Shown here: one piece after another, positions 8,323 through 17,525 of the stretch
Position numbering within the stretch: position 1 is the stretch's first letter
How the letters are laid out: each line of letters opens with the position of its first letter
DNA from: Pseudolysobacter antarcticus
GTDB lineage: Bacteria; Pseudomonadota; Gammaproteobacteria; Xanthomonadales; Rhodanobacteraceae
Direction of reading: 5' to 3'
DNA length: 64,000 nucleotides
NCBI RefSeq assembly: GCF_004168365.1
Contig: NZ_CP035704.1
Coordinates: forward strand, 4,526,001 to 4,590,000
The notes under the pieces: generated by a model
Seen by the model: the letters and a program-made list of their open reading frames with translations, nothing else
Databases searched by the model: none
What the model was told of the DNA's origin: nothing
Translations under genes and position numbers: made by a program

Positions 8323-9527
8323 TGGTGAATGGCGCTCCTGCGCGCCGTGCGGATTGCGGACGGGATACAGGCATCGAGCGCATCGAGCAAGCGATCCACA
8401 TCGGCCTCGGTGTGCGCCGCCGACAAGGTGATGCGCAGGCGCGATGTCGCGGCGCGCACGGTCGGCGGACGGATCGCTGTCACGAGCAAACCGCGTGCTT
8501 CGAGCGCTTGTGCCAGCGCGAGTGACTCCGCCGCCGCGCCGAGCAGAATGGGTTGGATCGCGCTCGTCGAATCCGGCAAAGGCAAGCCGAGTTGCAGCGC
8601 GCCGCGACGAAAGCGCTCGATCAGCTTATGCAATTTTTCACGTCGCCATTCATCGGCGCGAACCAGGCGCAGCGCGGTGCGCGTGGCAGCAGCGAGCGCT
8701 GGCGGCAGCGCGGTGGTGTAGATGTAACTGCGGGCCGATTGCGTAAGCGCATCGATCAACGCCGCGCTACCGGCGACGAATGCGCCGCACGTGCCAACCG
8801 CCTTGCCGAGCGTCGCCATCAGCACCGGCACATCGTGCTGGCTCAGGCCGGCGGCGGCCACGCTGCCCGCACCCTGCTTGCCGAATATACCGACGCCATG
8901 CGCATCGTCGATCATCAGGCTGGTTTGTTGCTTTTTACACAATGTCGCAAGGTGTACAAGTGGAGCGATGTCGCCGTCCATGCTGAATACTCCATCGCTG
9001 GCGAGCAACGCGAGCTTGTCCGGACGCGACTCGAGCTGACGCTGCACTGCAGCTACATCGCTGTGCGGATAACGTTTCAGCTCGGCGCCGCTGAGCCGTA
9101 CGGCGTCGAGCAAACTGGCATGGTTGAGTTTGTCCTGCACGCACAGATCGCCGGCGTGCAGCAAAGTTTGCAGCACGCCGAGATTGGCCATGTAGCCGGT
9201 CGAAAACAGCAGCGCACGCTCGCGACCAGTCCAGTCGGCAAGTTCCTCTTCGAGCGCCGCGTGTTCGCGGTTATGGCCGCAGATCAGATGTGCGGCAGTG
9301 CTGCCGACACCATTCGCATCGGCGGCGTTTTTCAGTGCTGCAACGATCTGCGGATGATTGGCAAGGCCAAGGTAATCGTTGCTGCAAAACGCGAGCAGCT
9401 GCTTACCGGCGATTTGCAAATGCGACCCATCGTTTTGATCGACGCTACGCAAGCGTCGCGACAGCTGCGCGCGTTCGCGCTCGGCGTGTGCTAGCGCGAG
9501 GCGATCGAAGAGGTCAGGTCGAATCAT
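8319..9527 (-). CDS. bioF: 8-amino-7-oxononanoate synthase
   Basis: PLP enzyme that condenses pimeloyl-ACP with L-alanine, the first step of biotin ring assembly. 402 residues. Seen: FCSNDYLGLANHP near 46-58, the cofactor aspartate motif DDAHGVGIFG near 202-211, and the PLP lysine in ATLGKAVG near 241. The start MIRPDLFDRLALAHAERERA fits the family. It is separated from bioB by 73 bases and overlaps bioH by 4. The last 15 or so residues (SAIRTARRSAIHQ) look lineage specific. Confidence 0.95.
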   Translation of the reverse strand: MIRPDLFDRLALAHAERERAQLSRRLRSVDQNDGSHLQIAGKQLLAFCSNDYLGLANHPQIVAALKNAADANGVGSTAAHLICGHNREHAALEEELADWTGRERALLFSTGYMANLGVLQTLLHAGDLCVQDKLNHASLLDAVRLSGAELKRYPHSDVAAVQRQLESRPDKLALLASDGVFSMDGDIAPLVHLATLCKKQQTSLMIDDAHGVGIFGKQGAGSVAAAGLSQHDVPVLMATLGKAVGTCGAFVAGSAALIDALTQSARSYIYTTALPPALAAATRTALRLVRADEWRREKLHKLIERFRRGALQLGLPLPDSTSAIQPILLGAAAESLALAQALEARGLLVTAIRPPTVRAATSRLRITLSAAHTEADVDRLLDALDACIPSAIRTARRSAIHQ

Positions 9528-9600
9528 CGAGTAGTTTCGTAACTGCCGCAGGCCCGTCAGCGATCACAGATTGCGATGGTCACAAAATATCATTGCGCCG

Positions 9601-10656
9601 CTACGCCGCCGTTGCCGCCGGCTCGCAGATTTCCGCATGCACGGTGCCGGGTTCGATGTCGACCTGCATCGGCGTGAGGCCGAGTCGCGCGAACAATTGC
9701 TGATCGTGTTCGGTGTCGGGATTGCCTGTGGTCAGCAGTTTTTCGCCGTAGAAAATCGAGTTGGCGCCGGCGAAAAAACACAGCGCCTGCTGCTCGTCAC
9801 TCATCTCGCTGCGACCGGCGGAAAGACGCACGACCGAGGCTGGCATGAGTAATCGCGCGACCGCGATCGTGCGCACGAATTCGAGCGGATCGAGTTTTTT
9901 TGTGCCGGCCAGCGGCGTGCCGGCAACCTGCACGAGATTGTTGATCGGCACCGATTCGGGATGCTCGGGGAGATTAGCCAACGCTTGCAAAAGTCCGGCG
10001 CGCTGGGCACGCGATTCGCCCATGCCGACGATGCCGCCGCAGCAGGTTTTCATGCCGGCTTCGCGCACGTTTTCGAGCGTGTCGAGGCGATCCTGATATT
10101 CGCGCGTGTGGATGATCTCGCCGTAGAATTCCGGCGCGGTATCAAGATTGTGGTTGTAATAATGCAGGCCGGCCTGCTTCAGGTTTTTCGCCTGACTGGC
10201 ACTGAGCATGCCGAGTGTGGCGCAAGTTTCCAGACCCAGCGCACGCACGCCGCGCACCATCTGCGCGACCTGCTCTACATCCTTGTCTTTCGGGTTGCGC
10301 CATGCCGCGCCCATGCAAAAACGGCTCGCGCCATTCGCCTTGGCGATGCGCGCTTTATCCAGCACCGCATCCACGCTCATGAGTTTTTCGGCCTTTAGCC
10401 CGGTCGCGTAACGCGCACTTTGCGGGCAATACGCGCAATCCTCGGGACACGCACCGGTCTTGATCGACAGCAGCGTGGAAACCTGCACGCTGTTAGGATC
10501 GTGGCGCTGGCGATGCACGTTGTGGGCGCGGAACATCAGATCGTTGAACGGCAGATCGAACAAGGCGACCACTTCATCGCGATTCCAGTCGTGGCGAATC
10601 GTATTGTTTGGAACGGAATCGGCGTGGATCGAACGCGGAATGGTCGCAGTAGACAT
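9601..10656 (-). CDS. bioB: Biotin synthase (radical SAM)
   Basis: Inserts sulfur into dethiobiotin. About 351 residues from the ATG at 10656 ([10 protein letters not shown]). The radical-SAM cluster CPEDCAYC has its cysteines near 62, 66 and 69, followed by PQSARY; also seen are [13 protein letters not shown] and the GMGES segment. An upstream in-frame ATG at 10704 would add 16 residues that lie within the promoter region and are unlikely. It is the first gene of the bioB-F-H-C-EamA operon and divergent from comF. bioA and bioD are not in the window. Confidence 0.96.
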   Translation of the reverse strand: MSTATIPRSIHADSVPNNTIRHDWNRDEVVALFDLPFNDLMFRAHNVHRQRHDPNSVQVSTLLSIKTGACPEDCAYCPQSARYATGLKAEKLMSVDAVLDKARIAKANGASRFCMGAAWRNPKDKDVEQVAQMVRGVRALGLETCATLGMLSASQAKNLKQAGLHYYNHNLDTAPEFYGEIIHTREYQDRLDTLENVREAGMKTCCGGIVGMGESRAQRAGLLQALANLPEHPESVPINNLVQVAGTPLAGTKKLDPLEFVRTIAVARLLMPASVVRLSAGRSEMSDEQQALCFFAGANSIFYGEKLLTTGNPDTEHDQQLFARLGLTPMQVDIEPGTVHAEICEPAATAA

Positions 10657-10686
10657 GAGCTGTTGGGTGTCGGCGGAAGTACGAGG

Positions 10687-10715
10687 AGTGTGGATTTGCG
10701 GCACGGAGCTGTCAA
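10687..10715 (-). promoter_or_regulatory. Candidate bioB promoter
   Basis: On the minus strand a perfect -35 hexamer TTGACA (10710-10715) is followed after 17 bases by CACACT (10687-10692), which matches TATAAT at three of six positions. It sits about 30 bases before the bioB ATG, in the short divergent region shared with comF. The -35 is good and the -10 weak, as for a regulated promoter. Confidence 0.35.
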
Positions 10716-10716
10716 C

Positions 10717-11445
10717 TTGAAATGGCCGACATGGGTTGACGGCTGGCGTCAGCGTATTGAATTTGCGCTGCTGCCGGCGTTTTGCCTGCTCTGTCGCGCG
10801 CCATCAGATACCCGCCGTGATCTGTGCCGCGCGTGTTCCGCCGACCTGCAACCCAATCTGCCGTGTTGCCAACGCTGCGCGTTGCCGTTGCAACGCAACG
10901 AGCCGCTATGCGGAATATGCCTCAGGCACGAACCGCCATTCGCCGCGGCGTGGGCGCCGTATCGTTATGCCTACCCACTGGATCAACTCGTGACGCGGTT
11001 CAAGTTCGGTCGCGATCTCGCCGCGGGTCGCGTGTTGCAGGAGTTGTGGATTGCTGCGGCAAAAAACACGCCGCCGGTTTTGCCAGAATTGCTGGTCGCG
11101 ATTCCGCTGCATACCTCAAGGCTGCGCGAGCGCGGTTACAACCAGGCGCTGGAACTCGCCAAGCCGCTCGCGGCAACGCTGGGTTTGCCACTCGCGCACG
11201 ATCTGCTGATCCGCCATCGGGCCACGCATACGCAGACCGGGCTCGACATAAAAACGCGCTCGCGAAATGTCAAAGATGCGTTTGTCGTCAGGCCAGATTT
11301 CAGCCTCCCCGCGCATATCGTGCTGCTTGACGATGTCATGACCACTGGTGCGACGATGCGCGAATGTGCACGCACGCTGCGACGCGCTGGCGTGACGCGC
11401 GTGGATGTCTGGGCGCTCGCCCGTGCGCCGCAGCGGCGCGGTTGA
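10717..11445 (+). CDS. comF: ComF family phosphoribosyltransferase-like protein
   Basis: Homologue of the competence/DNA-uptake protein ComF (GntX). The N-terminal half holds a zinc-ribbon-like cysteine array (CLLC, CRAC, CCQRC, CGIC). The C-terminal half is a type I phosphoribosyltransferase fold with the PRPP loop [13 protein letters not shown]. The start is uncertain because no ATG fits: TTG 10717 has GGAG about eight bases upstream and gives 242 residues, the usual size; GTG 10690 would overlap the bioB promoter region. It is divergent from bioB, an arrangement common in xanthomonads and other gammaproteobacteria. Confidence 0.85.
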   Translation: MKWPTWVDGWRQRIEFALLPAFCLLCRAPSDTRRDLCRACSADLQPNLPCCQRCALPLQRNEPLCGICLRHEPPFAAAWAPYRYAYPLDQLVTRFKFGRDLAAGRVLQELWIAAAKNTPPVLPELLVAIPLHTSRLRERGYNQALELAKPLAATLGLPLAHDLLIRHRATHTQTGLDIKTRSRNVKDAFVVRPDFSLPAHIVLLDDVMTTGATMRECARTLRRAGVTRVDVWALARAPQRRG

Positions 11446-11697
11446 ATCGATTCTGATACATCCGACCCAGACCAAGTACTGGCCGCACCCCAAATTTTAT
11501 TTCGGCGCAGGTTTATCGACGATACCGCTCGTAACACCAGCAAAACGCAAAAAGATCACAGCCGGATTCACTGCAAAGCCAGAGTCGAATGGACTAACGA
11601 ATGCATGTCCACAAATCTTTGTAAGCTCACTCTTGCGCATGTAGCATAGCCGCCGCGTCGGCGCCTTATCGCCGCCATTGAATCACGGAATGAAAAC

Positions 11698-13098
11698 ATG
11701 GTGCGCTTATCGAAAACCTATGGCCGACTGCTGTTTGTCGCGAGCATGGTATGCACGGCTGCGCTCGCGCATGCAGGTGCCTACAAATGGAAAGATGCGC
11801 AGGGCAATTGGCAATTTTCCGATACGCCACCACCGACTGGCGGCGCCAGCGATGGGCGCGGCGATGTACAGCAGGTTGCGCTGAGCAATGATTTTGCCGA
11901 TGTCAAAGTCGCCAACAAACCGCCGATCGCCAATACCAGACGCAACGGCGGCCCGAGCATCGCTCTGGACAATTTTACCTTGCGGCTGGATGTGGCGAAC
12001 GGCAACAACACCAATATCGGGCGGGCTTTCAGCGGCAAGAACTGCGCGCAAAGCACAGGCGTGCAATGGGAAGATGGCATCGTCGATCTCAAGGGCAAGG
12101 TCGCGGAGCAAACCGTTGCGGAAAGATTTCGCAATTTCGGTTATTCATTCGCCGGTGTCGAGTCTGAAAATATCGCCGCTCTCGCAACCCTGCATCTGGA
12201 TGCCGAATTGCTGGCGATGAAGATGGACACATGCGACTCGATCAGCATGGGCAATGCACTCGGCCCGGGTTCGCGCGCATACATAAAAATTCGCTGGACC
12301 TTGCGCCGCAATGTGGCAGACGAGCCATTGTTCCGCGGCATCAGCGTCGGTGCCTTTGATGCGTGGCATCCCGGCGGCATGACCAAGGGCGTAATCCTCA
12401 AAGCACTCGGCAACGCGACCGACAACCTGCTTGGTGATCACGCATTTGTCGACATCTTGACCGGGACATCGCCCGAACGTGCAAGCGCTTTCAACCCCGT
12501 TGATGTCAAGCTCGTGGTGGTGCGCGGCGATGGTGGCGGTACGTTTCGCGGCAACTCTGAATCGCTGTTGCGCAGCGCCGTGACCGTGCGCACCGCGCGC
12601 GGTCACGGCAGTGGCGTATTGATTGATGCAAGTGGCTATGCGCTTACCAACGCACACGTGGTGGGATCCAACACGCAGGTTCAGGTAATGCTCGACGACG
12701 AAATGGTGGATGCGCGCGTCGTGCGCAGCGACTCGCGCGTGGATGTAGCACTGCTGCAATTTGAGCCAAAGGGGCGGCCTGCAGCCATCATCTCGCGCAG
12801 CGAACCGCGGCCCGGCGATCCACTCTACGTCGTGGGTACGCCGCTCGATCTGAAACTCAGTCATAGCGTGACGCAAGGCATCTTGTCTGCGGTACGAGAG
12901 GTCAACGGTGCGCGCCTTTACCAGACCGATGCGGCAGTGAATCCGGGCAATTCCGGTGGCCCGGTTTTTAATGACACCGGTGAGCTGGTGGCCTTGAGCG
13001 TTTCCGGCCTCGTTAATGCCGATGGCGCTTCCTTGAACGTCAATTACCTCATTCCGATATCGCGCGCGTTGGCTGCGGTCGGCGCAAATGGCGATTGA
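11698..13098 (+). CDS. Secreted DUF4124-trypsin-like serine protease
   Basis: 466 residues. A signal peptide (about 1-26, ending ALAHA) is followed by a DUF4124 module (YKWKDAQGNWQFSDTPP, about 29-46). A middle region of about 230 residues is unassigned. The C-terminal HtrA-like trypsin domain shows GHGSGVLIDASGYALTNAHVV with catalytic His near 319, Asp in RVDVALLQF near 349 and Ser in NPGNSGGPVF near 418. No PDZ domain follows. It is probably a periplasmic or secreted endopeptidase. DUF4124 is usually found alone or with lytic transglycosylase domains, so the substrate may be envelope linked; that is inference. Confidence 0.85.
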   Translation: MVRLSKTYGRLLFVASMVCTAALAHAGAYKWKDAQGNWQFSDTPPPTGGASDGRGDVQQVALSNDFADVKVANKPPIANTRRNGGPSIALDNFTLRLDVANGNNTNIGRAFSGKNCAQSTGVQWEDGIVDLKGKVAEQTVAERFRNFGYSFAGVESENIAALATLHLDAELLAMKMDTCDSISMGNALGPGSRAYIKIRWTLRRNVADEPLFRGISVGAFDAWHPGGMTKGVILKALGNATDNLLGDHAFVDILTGTSPERASAFNPVDVKLVVVRGDGGGTFRGNSESLLRSAVTVRTARGHGSGVLIDASGYALTNAHVVGSNTQVQVMLDDEMVDARVVRSDSRVDVALLQFEPKGRPAAIISRSEPRPGDPLYVVGTPLDLKLSHSVTQGILSAVREVNGARLYQTDAAVNPGNSGGPVFNDTGELVALSVSGLVNADGASLNVNYLIPISRALAAVGANGD

Positions 13099-13286
13099 TC
13101 GCACACGTGAGCGGTGGTTAGGCGCTCAGCTCAATTGCGTCATGTAATTGATTCGAGAATTGCCGCACCAATGGTCATCGTACGATGCACAACGAACTCG
13201 CAGCGTCATAATAACGGGCTGAAGAGCAACGAAAATTCATACAGCGCATGGCGCTCGTCACGTTACCGCATACACCGGAGAGAATA

Positions 13287-13562
13287 ATGTCACTGGATAT
13301 CCACCACGACCGCACTGCGAAAAATTTCAGCGTGGATGTCGACGGCCAGCACTGCGTGCTCGATTACACATTTGCCGATGGCGTGATGACTATCACTCAC
13401 ACCGGCGTGCCCGAAGCCGTGGGCGGTCGCGGTATTGCCGCGGAACTCATGCGCACCGCGTTTGAAACCGCACGCAGCGAAGGCTGGAAGATTGTGCCGG
13501 CATGTTCGTATGCAGCTGTATTTGTCGCTCGGCATAAAGAGTACGCCGATCTGCTGGTTTGA
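13287..13562 (+). CDS. Small GNAT-type N-acetyltransferase (YjdJ/CG type)
   Basis: 91 residues from ATG 13287, which has a GGAGAG ribosome site. This is the minimal acetyltransferase fold of the Acetyltransf_CG group: strand pair FSVDVDGQHCVLDYTFADG, then MTITHTGVPEAVGGRGIAAELMRTAFE (acetyl-CoA loop) and the ending IVPACSYAAVFVARH. An ATG at 13248 would add 13 poor residues. The substrates of this group are unknown. It lies 21 bases before the CadC-like regulator on the same strand. Confidence 0.88.
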   Translation: MSLDIHHDRTAKNFSVDVDGQHCVLDYTFADGVMTITHTGVPEAVGGRGIAAELMRTAFETARSEGWKIVPACSYAAVFVARHKEYADLLV

Positions 13563-13583
13563 GTATCGGTTGCCGAGATCGAT

Positions 13584-15158
13584 ATGCCAACTTCACGTTT
13601 TCGCCTGCTCGATCTGCTGATCGACATCCCGCAGCAGCGAGTAGAGCGCGATGGTATGGCGCTGGAGATCGGCGGACTCAGTTTCCAATTGCTCGCTTAT
13701 CTGCTCGCGCAGGGCGATCGCGTCGTCAGTTTCGATGACCTGATTACGGCCGTGTGGGCGCCTGCGGTGGTCAACGAAGAAACCGTCACGCAACGCATCA
13801 AGCTGTTGCGGCAGGCGCTGGGCGACGATGGGCGCAATCCGCGTTATGTACGCTCGGTGCGCGGGCGTGGTTATCAACTTTGCGCGTTACCACAGGCCGT
13901 GGATGCGCCGCCGGAAACGCTGCCGATCCAGCCGCGTTCATGGCGCAAGCCGGTTGCGATTATGGTCGCATTGCTGTTTGTCGTGGTTGTAGCGCTGCTG
14001 TTTTTTCTGCGCACGCCGCCGCCAGAAATTGTCGCGGCAGCAGCGCCGGATATCGTCAGTCGCGCCGCGTATTACGCGAGCATCGGCCAGCGCGAAAACA
14101 ACGAGCGCGCCATTCTGTTGTACCAACAAGCGCTGGCCGCCACGCCGGAAAACATCGCAGCCAAGCTCGGTCTCAGCCGCGCTTACAGCGCTCGGGTTTG
14201 CCTGTACAACGCGAACGCCGAGTGGGCCATGCGTGCGCAGGAGCTGGCCGAACAGGTGCTGAAAAATTCACCGAACCACGCCAAGGCCTGGGCCGATCTG
14301 GCCTATGCACACGATTGTATGGGTCGTATCGACGACGCTGTTCACGCCTACGAGCGCGCGTTTGCGCTCGATTCCAGCGACGATGCCAGCCGTTCGTCGG
14401 CGGCGTATCTGTACCAGGAAAAAGGCCGTCTAGCCGATGCGCTGCAGACCAATCTGGATATGCATGGCGATTCTTCCCGAGTGCGTTTTCGCGAAGTGCA
14501 GCTGGCGCGCGAATTTGAATTGCTCGGATTTGCGGCCGTTGCTCAAGCGCATTATCAGCGCATCTATCAACTCAATCCCGACAATATATTTTCGAACATC
14601 GCGTGGCCGCGTTTTTTGTTTTTGCAAGGACGGTTTGCCGAGGCGCAGGCGGTGCTCGATCAATCTCTCGCACGCAACACCGAGCGCGTCGATTTATATC
14701 TGCTCAACGGTGAACTCGCGCTGGTGCGCGGCGATCAAGCCAGCGCTGCGCGCGCATTCGAGCAAGCCGCGCGCTTGCGTCCGCAAACGAGTTATCCGGC
14801 AACCTTGGCCGCGTTGTATACCGATCCAGCGCCACCCGCCGCATGGCTGGCGCAGCGTGTTGTCGAGGTGCGCGCATCAACAAATTCCGCACAAGCGTGG
14901 CCGAGCGATCAATTGGAATTGGTGCTCCTCGAACTTGCCGCGGGCGATCAGAGTGCGGCGCTCGCGACGCTCGAAAAAGCCGTGGTGGCGGGCTACAGCG
15001 ACAAGGCCTATCTACAGACCTCGCCGCTGTTTCATGCGCTGACCGGCAGCCCAGGATTCGCTTCGGTGATCGATACCATCAGCCGCCATATCGATGCAGA
15101 ACGTCAGCGCGTATTGGCCGCCAGTTGGTGTCCACCGGAGATCAGGGCAACGCCTTGA
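13584..15158 (+). CDS. CadC/ToxR-like membrane transcription regulator with TPR sensor domain
   Basis: 524 residues. An N-terminal OmpR/PhoB-type winged helix (about 5-98, ending SVRGRGYQLC) would bind DNA in the cytoplasm. One transmembrane helix (about 127-147) anchors it. The periplasmic part (about 160-490) is a series of TPR-like helical pairs, for example NNERAILLYQQALAATPENIAAKLGLS. Such one-component regulators sense envelope or ligand signals directly. The target is unknown; the convergent serine hydrolase gene, which it overlaps by 17 bases at the 3' ends, and the preceding GNAT gene are candidates. Confidence 0.85.
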   Translation: MPTSRFRLLDLLIDIPQQRVERDGMALEIGGLSFQLLAYLLAQGDRVVSFDDLITAVWAPAVVNEETVTQRIKLLRQALGDDGRNPRYVRSVRGRGYQLCALPQAVDAPPETLPIQPRSWRKPVAIMVALLFVVVVALLFFLRTPPPEIVAAAAPDIVSRAAYYASIGQRENNERAILLYQQALAATPENIAAKLGLSRAYSARVCLYNANAEWAMRAQELAEQVLKNSPNHAKAWADLAYAHDCMGRIDDAVHAYERAFALDSSDDASRSSAAYLYQEKGRLADALQTNLDMHGDSSRVRFREVQLAREFELLGFAAVAQAHYQRIYQLNPDNIFSNIAWPRFLFLQGRFAEAQAVLDQSLARNTERVDLYLLNGELALVRGDQASAARAFEQAARLRPQTSYPATLAALYTDPAPPAAWLAQRVVEVRASTNSAQAWPSDQLELVLLELAAGDQSAALATLEKAVVAGYSDKAYLQTSPLFHALTGSPGFASVIDTISRHIDAERQRVLAASWCPPEIRATP

Positions 15159-16263
15159 GGATGTAGTCGCGGAAAATTTCCTGCGATTGCGGATGCGCGT
15201 AACGCTGGTTATAGGCTTTGCTCGTGACCACCGCCACCAGTTGCTTTTGCGGCAACACAAAAACGTAGTTGCCGCCGTTGCCGCTCATCGCCCACACCGC
15301 GGTGTCGACGCCCTTGATCGGAAAATGGAAACGCCACCAGAAATAACCATATTCGGCATCCTCGCGCGCCCGCGCATGTGGCGTGAGCATGGCTTGGATC
15401 CATTTCTGCGAGATCACCTGCTTGTCGTGCCAGCGTCCGCCATCCACGGCGAGCTGGCCGATCTTGGCCAGATCACGCGAGCGATAACGCGTGCCGCCGC
15501 CGCCCATGCCGATGCCTTCCGGCGAGGTATTCCACTGCACCTTGTTGATGCCGAGCGGTTGTTCAAGCGCCTCGCCAGCAAAGGTCGCGAGCGGCTTGTG
15601 CACCGCATGCTCCACGATCGCGCCGGCAACATACGAACCGGCCGTGCAATACGAAAACGCGCGCCCGAACGGACTGTCTTTCGGCTTGCTCATCCACGGC
15701 GCAAAGCCCTTGATCGGCAGATCCAGCGCGAACTGCAGCCAATTCTCGGTCACGTACATACGCTCTTCGTTGCCGCTGGAAAATTCGTTCTCGTCGTTGC
15801 ACTCCCATAGCGAACTCATCGTCAACAGATCTTCCAGCGTGAAGTTCTGCTTGCGCGGATCGGGATGTAAAAACGGCTGGCGATCCGCGAAAAACGCATA
15901 CACCTTGGCATCGACGCCACTGATCAGGCCACGATCGATCGCTGCGCCCGCCAGCAGCGCGGTAACGCTTTTGGTCGCCGAGCGGACATCGTTGAGCAGG
16001 TCGCGATTGCCGTCGTTGAAGTAGGCCTCATACACCAGCTTGCCATGATCAGCGATGACGATACTGCTGATGTTCTTGTAGCTGGCATCGGCGATCTTCG
16101 CTTCGACGCTGGTTAGCGTTGCGACATTCCAACCCTGTGCGGTCGCATCGGCCACCGCCCAGCCGTCGTCGAGTTTTTCAGGCGGGTGATAGTTGCCGGC
16201 ATGAGCCAGAGCGAAGCTCATGGCCAAGGCAATGACGATCAACGAACGAAATACGGAAACCAT
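15142..16263 (-). CDS. Secreted serine hydrolase, beta-lactamase/class C-like
   Basis: 373 residues with a signal peptide (1-22, ALAHA). The Ser-x-x-Lys motif is in RSATKSVTALL, followed by a Tyr motif FSYCTAGSY and a third box near SGNGGNYV, which replaces the KTG of classical beta-lactamases. The family covers esterases, D-aminopeptidases and 6-aminohexanoate hydrolases, so no antibiotic resistance role should be assumed. The gene overlaps the CadC-like gene by 17 bases tail to tail. Confidence 0.85.
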   Translation of the reverse strand: MVSVFRSLIVIALAMSFALAHAGNYHPPEKLDDGWAVADATAQGWNVATLTSVEAKIADASYKNISSIVIADHGKLVYEAYFNDGNRDLLNDVRSATKSVTALLAGAAIDRGLISGVDAKVYAFFADRQPFLHPDPRKQNFTLEDLLTMSSLWECNDENEFSSGNEERMYVTENWLQFALDLPIKGFAPWMSKPKDSPFGRAFSYCTAGSYVAGAIVEHAVHKPLATFAGEALEQPLGINKVQWNTSPEGIGMGGGGTRYRSRDLAKIGQLAVDGGRWHDKQVISQKWIQAMLTPHARAREDAEYGYFWWRFHFPIKGVDTAVWAMSGNGGNYVFVLPQKQLVAVVTSKAYNQRYAHPQSQEIFRDYILKALP

Positions 16264-16417
16264 GCAACTTCTCCACGCAGTGAATGAGGATCACCAGTGG
16301 GCCATGCGCGCGAATGAAGCGCATGAAATGCAAATGAAGAATTATGAAGCGTGTGTAGCAGCGCCGATCGCCACGGTTTGTGGCGCGACGATGGTGCTCA
16401 TGTCGAAGAGCCCGTCC

Positions 16418-17389
16418 TCAGGCGACTGCTGCCAATTGAGCTTGCTCGGCCTGCTCGATGCGGCTGCGCTCCGCCGCCTGACGACACATCGGCTCGCAGG
16501 TGCGCGAGAACAACTCCGTCACCCACTCAAGGAACGCCTGCACGCGCGCCGAAAGATGCCGCTTCTGCGGATACACCACCCACAGCGGCGAGCCGGTCGA
16601 AATGGTATCGGTCATGACGATCTGCAGCAGCCCCTGCGCGAGATGGATCGCGGCGAGACAATGCGGCGCCTGCACGATACCGAGGCCGGCCACCGCGGCT
16701 TGAATCACCGACTCACCATCGTTGATCAGCATGTGCGCATCTATATCGACACCCACGCGACCGCTCGGCGTATCGAACTGCCATTGATAGGGCCGGCGCG
16801 TGGCTGGATCGACGAAGTTGATGCACCGATGTTTCTTCAGATCCTCGATGCTGACCGGCGTGCCGTACTGCTGCAGATAATCCGGCGAGGCGCATAGCAC
16901 ATTGTTGAAATAGCCGATCTTGCGCGCAATCAGATCGGAGTCCTCGAGTGCGCCCATGCGGATCGCGCAATCGAAACCTTCTTCGTTGAGGTCGAACGGG
17001 AAATCGCGCATCGACATGTCAATGCGGATATCCGGAAACTGCGCCTCGAACTTGGCGAAGTTCGGAATCAACGCACCGCGACCGATCGCCGTCGGCACCG
17101 CGATGCGCAGACCGCCGCTCGGCTTGGTGCGCGAATAACCGAGCGCTTCCTTGGCCTCGCTGAGATCGGCCAGGATGTCGCGGCAACGTGCATAAAACGC
17201 GGCGCCATCATCGGTCAGGCGCAAGGTGCGGGTCGAGCGAAAAAACAGTTTGGCGTCGATTTGTTCTTCGAGCCGGGCGATCGCCCGACTCACGCCGGAC
17301 GGTGTCATTTCCAATTGTTGCGCTGCGGCAGAAAAGCTCTTGGCTTCCACCACACGGACAAAAACGCTGATCGCAGAAAAGTCTTCCAT
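16418..17389 (-). CDS. LysR-family regulator, divergent from RND efflux operon
   Basis: 323 residues with an N-terminal winged helix (FSAISVFVRVVEAKSFSAAAQQLEMTPSGVSRAIARLE, shown here in part as SFSAAAQQLE, about 17-26) and a LysR effector domain. It is transcribed away from the MFP-RND-OMF operon across a 136-base region holding a 23-base inverted repeat, the layout of MexT-MexEF-OprN-like systems. It is probably the efflux operon's regulator. The C-terminal tail beyond residue 300 is short and polar. Confidence 0.92.
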   Translation of the reverse strand: MEDFSAISVFVRVVEAKSFSAAAQQLEMTPSGVSRAIARLEEQIDAKLFFRSTRTLRLTDDGAAFYARCRDILADLSEAKEALGYSRTKPSGGLRIAVPTAIGRGALIPNFAKFEAQFPDIRIDMSMRDFPFDLNEEGFDCAIRMGALEDSDLIARKIGYFNNVLCASPDYLQQYGTPVSIEDLKKHRCINFVDPATRRPYQWQFDTPSGRVGVDIDAHMLINDGESVIQAAVAGLGIVQAPHCLAAIHLAQGLLQIVMTDTISTGSPLWVVYPQKRHLSARVQAFLEWVTELFSRTCEPMCRQAAERSRIEQAEQAQLAAVA

Positions 17390-17418
17390 AGCGGCAAACT
17401 CCGGCTGATTGGTGACTC

Positions 17419-17441
17419 AGAATCACAAGTGAGGTGATTCT
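17419..17441. promoter_or_regulatory. Inverted repeat, probable LysR operator for efflux operon
   Basis: Perfect 8-base arms AGAATCAC and GTGATTCT separated by 7 bases, midway between the divergent LysR and MFP starts. Arm length and spacing suit a LysR-type dimer site. It starts 30 bases upstream of the LysR ATG and ends 85 bases before the MFP ATG. Confidence 0.6.
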
Positions 17442-17525
17442 AATCCTATTTATCGCTCCATGCGCAAGGTCTACAGTGGTAATCCTGCGCCGGGAGCCTC
17501 CGGTGGAGTTATCCAAGGATTTGCC

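Noticed and set aside
8553-9494. 313-codon open frame antisense to bioF
   Set aside because: Shadow of bioF codon bias; the sense protein carries all catalytic motifs.
15142-16263. Antibiotic-resistance beta-lactamase
   Set aside because: The SxxK fold is shared by many esterases and peptidases; the KTG box is replaced by SGNGG.
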